Shown here in pieces: positions 6,192-8,510 of a stretch of DNA of 8,510 nucleotides; the stretch's first letter is position 1; each line of letters begins with the position of its first letter. A program made the translations under genes and the position numbers. The notes below the pieces were generated by a model. It made no database searches, was not told where the DNA came from, and saw nothing but the letters and a program-made list of their open reading frames with translations. The stretch is from positions 1-8,510 of the forward strand of contig JBKCHQ010000031.1 of assembly GCA_046302715.1 (NCBI GenBank). The letters are read 5' to 3'. This DNA is from CAMCXT01 sp046302715 (GTDB lineage Bacteria > Bacteroidota > Bacteroidia > M30B66).

Positions 6192-8510
6192 ATGGAAATC
6201 CCAAAACAATACAGCCCCGCAGCAATCGAATCAAAATGGTATCAATGCTGGATGGAAAATGATTATTTCAAATCCGTTCCCGACCAGCGCGAGCCTTTCA
6301 CCGTGGTTATTCCGCCGCCTAATGTTACGGGTGTATTGCACATGGGGCACATGCTCAATAACACCATTCAGGATGTGTTGGTGCGGCGTGCCCGTTTGCA
6401 GGGAAAAAACGCCTGCTGGGTGCCCGGAACCGATCATGCCTCTATTGCTACTGAAGCTAAAGTGGTGAACAAATTGCGTGAGCAGGGCATCGAAAAAAAC
6501 AGCTTGAGCCGTGAGGAATTTCTGGGCCATGCCTGGGAATGGACACATAAACATGGGGGAATCATCCTCGAGCAATTGAAAAAACTCGGGGCATCGTGCG
6601 ATTGGAGCCGCACCAAATTTACTATGGACGACGACATGAGTCGCGCCGTGGTGAATGTATTCATCGAATTGTACAAGAAAGGACTGGTTTACCGCGGTGT
6701 GCGGATGGTAAACTGGGATCCGAAAGCACGCACTGCCGTATCGGACGAAGAAGTAATTTACCGCGAAACGCCTTCGAAATTGTTCTACCTGCGTTATGCT
6801 GTTGTTGGAAGCAACGATTTCCTTACCGTAGCTACCACGCGCCCCGAAACGATATTGGGCGATACCGCTGTTTGCGTAAATCCGAACGACGAACGTTACA
6901 CGCACCTTGTTGGGAAGAAAGTTCGCGTTCCGTTAATTAACCGCGAAGTTGTGGTTATTGCCGACGAGTATGTAGATGCCGCCTTTGGAACCGGCGCGCT
7001 GAAAGTAACTCCGGCGCACGACATTAACGACTACCAACTCGGCATAAAACACCAGCTCGAAGCCATCGACGTAATTGCCGATGATGGCACCATTGCGCCA
7101 GCCGGTAAGCTGTATGTGGGCATGGATCGCTTTGCCGTGCGCAAAACCATCATCGCCGATATTGATGCAGCCGGATTGCTCGATAAAGTGGAAGAAATAA
7201 AAAACAACGTAGGCTATTCTGAACGCACCGATGCCGTGATAGAGCCCAAGCTTTCGATGCAGTGGTTTGTGAAGATGGAGGAAATGGCGAAACCCGCACT
7301 CGAAGTGGTGAAGGAAGGAAAAGTGCGTTTGCATCCGGCAAAGTTTTTCAATACCTACAAGCATTGGATGGAAAACGTGAAAGACTGGTGCATTTCGCGT
7401 CAGTTGTGGTGGGGCCAGCGCATTCCGGCCTGGTACGATAAAACGGGCGATGTGGTTGTGGCGGCTGATGTTGCAGGTGCTTTGCAGGAGTTTACTGCCA
7501 AAGGGAAATCCTACACTTCAGCAGATATTCGTCAGGATGAAGATGTGGTGGATACCTGGTTCTCCTCCTGGCTTTGGCCGATAACGGTTTTCGATGCCGA
7601 TGCTGTGGTAAAAACGCCTGCCGAATTCAACGCCGATTTGAAATACTATTATCCGACCAACGATTTGGTTACGGCGCCCGAAATTCTGTTTTTCTGGGTG
7701 GCGCGCATGGTTATGGCCGGATTGGAATATTGTGATGAAGTGCCATTTAAAGACGTGTACCTCACCGGCATAGTGCGCGACAAACAGGGGCGTAAAATGT
7801 CGAAATCGCTGGGTAATTCGCCCGATCCAATTGATTTGATTGAGAAGTTCGGAGCCGACGGCGTGCGAATGGGCATGTTGCTTACCTCGCCTGCCGGAAA
7901 CGACGTGCCTTTTGACGAGAGCATGTGCGAACAAGGACGCAATTTCAGCAACAAGATTTGGAATGCCTTTCGTTTAGTCCAAGGTTGGAAAGTAGAAGAT
8001 AAGGCGTTGCCCGAAGTAAACCGCGAAGCCATACATTGGTTCGAATCGCATTTAGCCGCTACCATTGCCGAGGTGGATGATTTGATGGCCAAATACCGCC
8101 TTTCGGAGGCGCTCATGACCTTGTACAAACTCAGCTGGGACGATTTCTGCGCCTGGTACCTAGAAGCGGTGAAGCCCGGTTTTGAGCAGGCCATTGACCG
8201 CGAAAGCTACGAGCGCACGGTTGGATTTTTTGAAGATATTTTGAGGTTGCTTCATCCATTTACACCCTTTATAACCGAAGAAATTTGGGGTTATTTGCGC
8301 GAGCGCGGTGCAAACGAACACCTTATTGTGAATCGCATGCCACAAATGAAAACGGTAGATGTAGCCTTGAATGCCAATTTCGAACTCATCCGCGAGTTGG
8401 TGGCCGGGGTTCGTACCTTCCGCAACGAACGAGGCTTATCGCCCAAAGAAGCGCTCGCATTGAGCTGCACCAGTCGTACAAACGAAAATCCGCTGCCCTT
8501 TGCTGCAGTG
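6192..8510 (+). CDS. valS: Valyl-tRNA synthetase (5' part, 3' end outside window)
   Basis: The frame is open without a stop for 773 codons from the ATG at 6192 to the right edge. It charges tRNA-Val with valine in the cytosol. Class I landmarks appear in order: PPPNVTGVLHMGHM with the HIGH motif as HMGH at 50-53; WVPGTDHASIATE; CP1 editing-domain blocks ATTRPETILGDTAV (from 214) and GTGALKVTPAHD (from 266, Asp277 in the editing pocket); WCISRQLWWGQRIP (from 399); DVVDTWFSSWLWP (from 451); and GRKMSKSLGN with KMSKS at 535-539. The helical anticodon-binding domain begins near RNFSNKIWNAF at 583. The DTWFSS and PPPNVTG forms fit valine rather than isoleucine or leucine enzymes. Bacteroidota ValRS is usually about 870-880 residues, so roughly 100 residues, including the C-terminal coiled-coil arm, lie beyond the window. 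Sample lines run about 48-58% G+C, above the DUF1573 genes. Confidence 0.97.
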   Translation, partial: MEIPKQYSPAAIESKWYQCWMENDYFKSVPDQREPFTVVIPPPNVTGVLHMGHMLNNTIQDVLVRRARLQGKNACWVPGTDHASIATEAKVVNKLREQGIEKNSLSREEFLGHAWEWTHKHGGIILEQLKKLGASCDWSRTKFTMDDDMSRAVVNVFIELYKKGLVYRGVRMVNWDPKARTAVSDEEVIYRETPSKLFYLRYAVVGSNDFLTVATTRPETILGDTAVCVNPNDERYTHLVGKKVRVPLINREVVVIADEYVDAAFGTGALKVTPAHDINDYQLGIKHQLEAIDVIADDGTIAPAGKLYVGMDRFAVRKTIIADIDAAGLLDKVEEIKNNVGYSERTDAVIEPKLSMQWFVKMEEMAKPALEVVKEGKVRLHPAKFFNTYKHWMENVKDWCISRQLWWGQRIPAWYDKTGDVVVAADVAGALQEFTAKGKSYTSADIRQDEDVVDTWFSSWLWPITVFDADAVVKTPAEFNADLKYYYPTNDLVTAPEILFFWVARMVMAGLEYCDEVPFKDVYLTGIVRDKQGRKMSKSLGNSPDPIDLIEKFGADGVRMGMLLTSPAGNDVPFDESMCEQGRNFSNKIWNAFRLVQGWKVEDKALPEVNREAIHWFESHLAATIAEVDDLMAKYRLSEALMTLYKLSWDDFCAWYLEAVKPGFEQAIDRESYERTVGFFEDILRLLHPFTPFITEEIWGYLRERGANEHLIVNRMPQMKTVDVALNANFELIRELVAGVRTFRNERGLSPKEALALSCTSRTNENPLPFAAV

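Noticed and set aside
6017..6262. 81-codon plus-strand open frame across the divergent intergenic region
   Set aside because: It overlaps the valS start in another frame, spans the promoter elements and has no recognisable features.
6231..6905. 224-codon minus-strand open frame, and others at 6933-7364, 7518-7934 and 7649-8194
   Set aside because: All lie antisense within valS, whose plus-strand frame shows every class I synthetase motif. Their predicted proteins show no recognisable domain and are explained by the GC-rich codon bias of valS.
1..8510. Mobile elements, CRISPR arrays, tRNA or rRNA genes, riboswitches
   Set aside because: I found no spaced direct repeats, transposase-like or integrase-like frames, cloverleaf arms or conserved RNA cores. 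The gene content is ordinary chromosomal.

Overview
The window looks like ordinary chromosome from a member of the Bacteroidota, probably a Flavobacteriales- or Sphingobacteriales-like lineage. Four things point there. The first gene ends in a type B (gliding-motility-associated) C-terminal sorting domain of the type IX secretion system. Two tandem exported DUF1573 proteins are present. Signal peptides end in the NA|Q style common in this phylum. Putative promoters match the Bacteroidota -7 element TAnnTTTG, and start codons have A/T-rich leaders without clear Shine-Dalgarno sequences. The species cannot be named from this evidence.

Layout. Bases 1-1565 (+) are the 3' part of a large secreted PKD-repeat protein whose start lies outside the window. 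It converges on a block of six minus-strand genes. Read in their direction of transcription these are: two DUF1573 paralogues (5988-5455 and 5385-4909), a strong intrinsic terminator (about 4883-4851), a class I/II PLP-dependent aminotransferase (4849-3650), a PfkB-family kinase starting 3 bases after it (3646-2723), a small cytosolic thioredoxin (2647-2342), and an exported rhodanese-thioredoxin fusion starting 1 base after the thioredoxin (2340-1633). From 6192 to the right edge (+) runs valyl-tRNA synthetase valS, divergent from the DUF1573 genes and cut off by the window end.

How the genes fit together. The aminotransferase/kinase pair and the thioredoxin/rhodanese-thioredoxin pair are so tightly spaced that each pair is very likely co-transcribed. 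The second pair would place thiol-redox chemistry on both sides of the inner membrane. The DUF1573 pair appears to be a tandem duplication of envelope proteins of unknown role, set apart from the aminotransferase by the terminator. The 203-base divergent region between DUF1573 and valS holds a TAnnTTTG-like promoter for each direction and a short AT-rich palindrome. I saw no insertion sequence, CRISPR array, tRNA or rRNA. I do not see a clearly undescribed system here; the most interesting points are local (the terminator abutting a start codon, the redox pair and the DUF1573 duplication).
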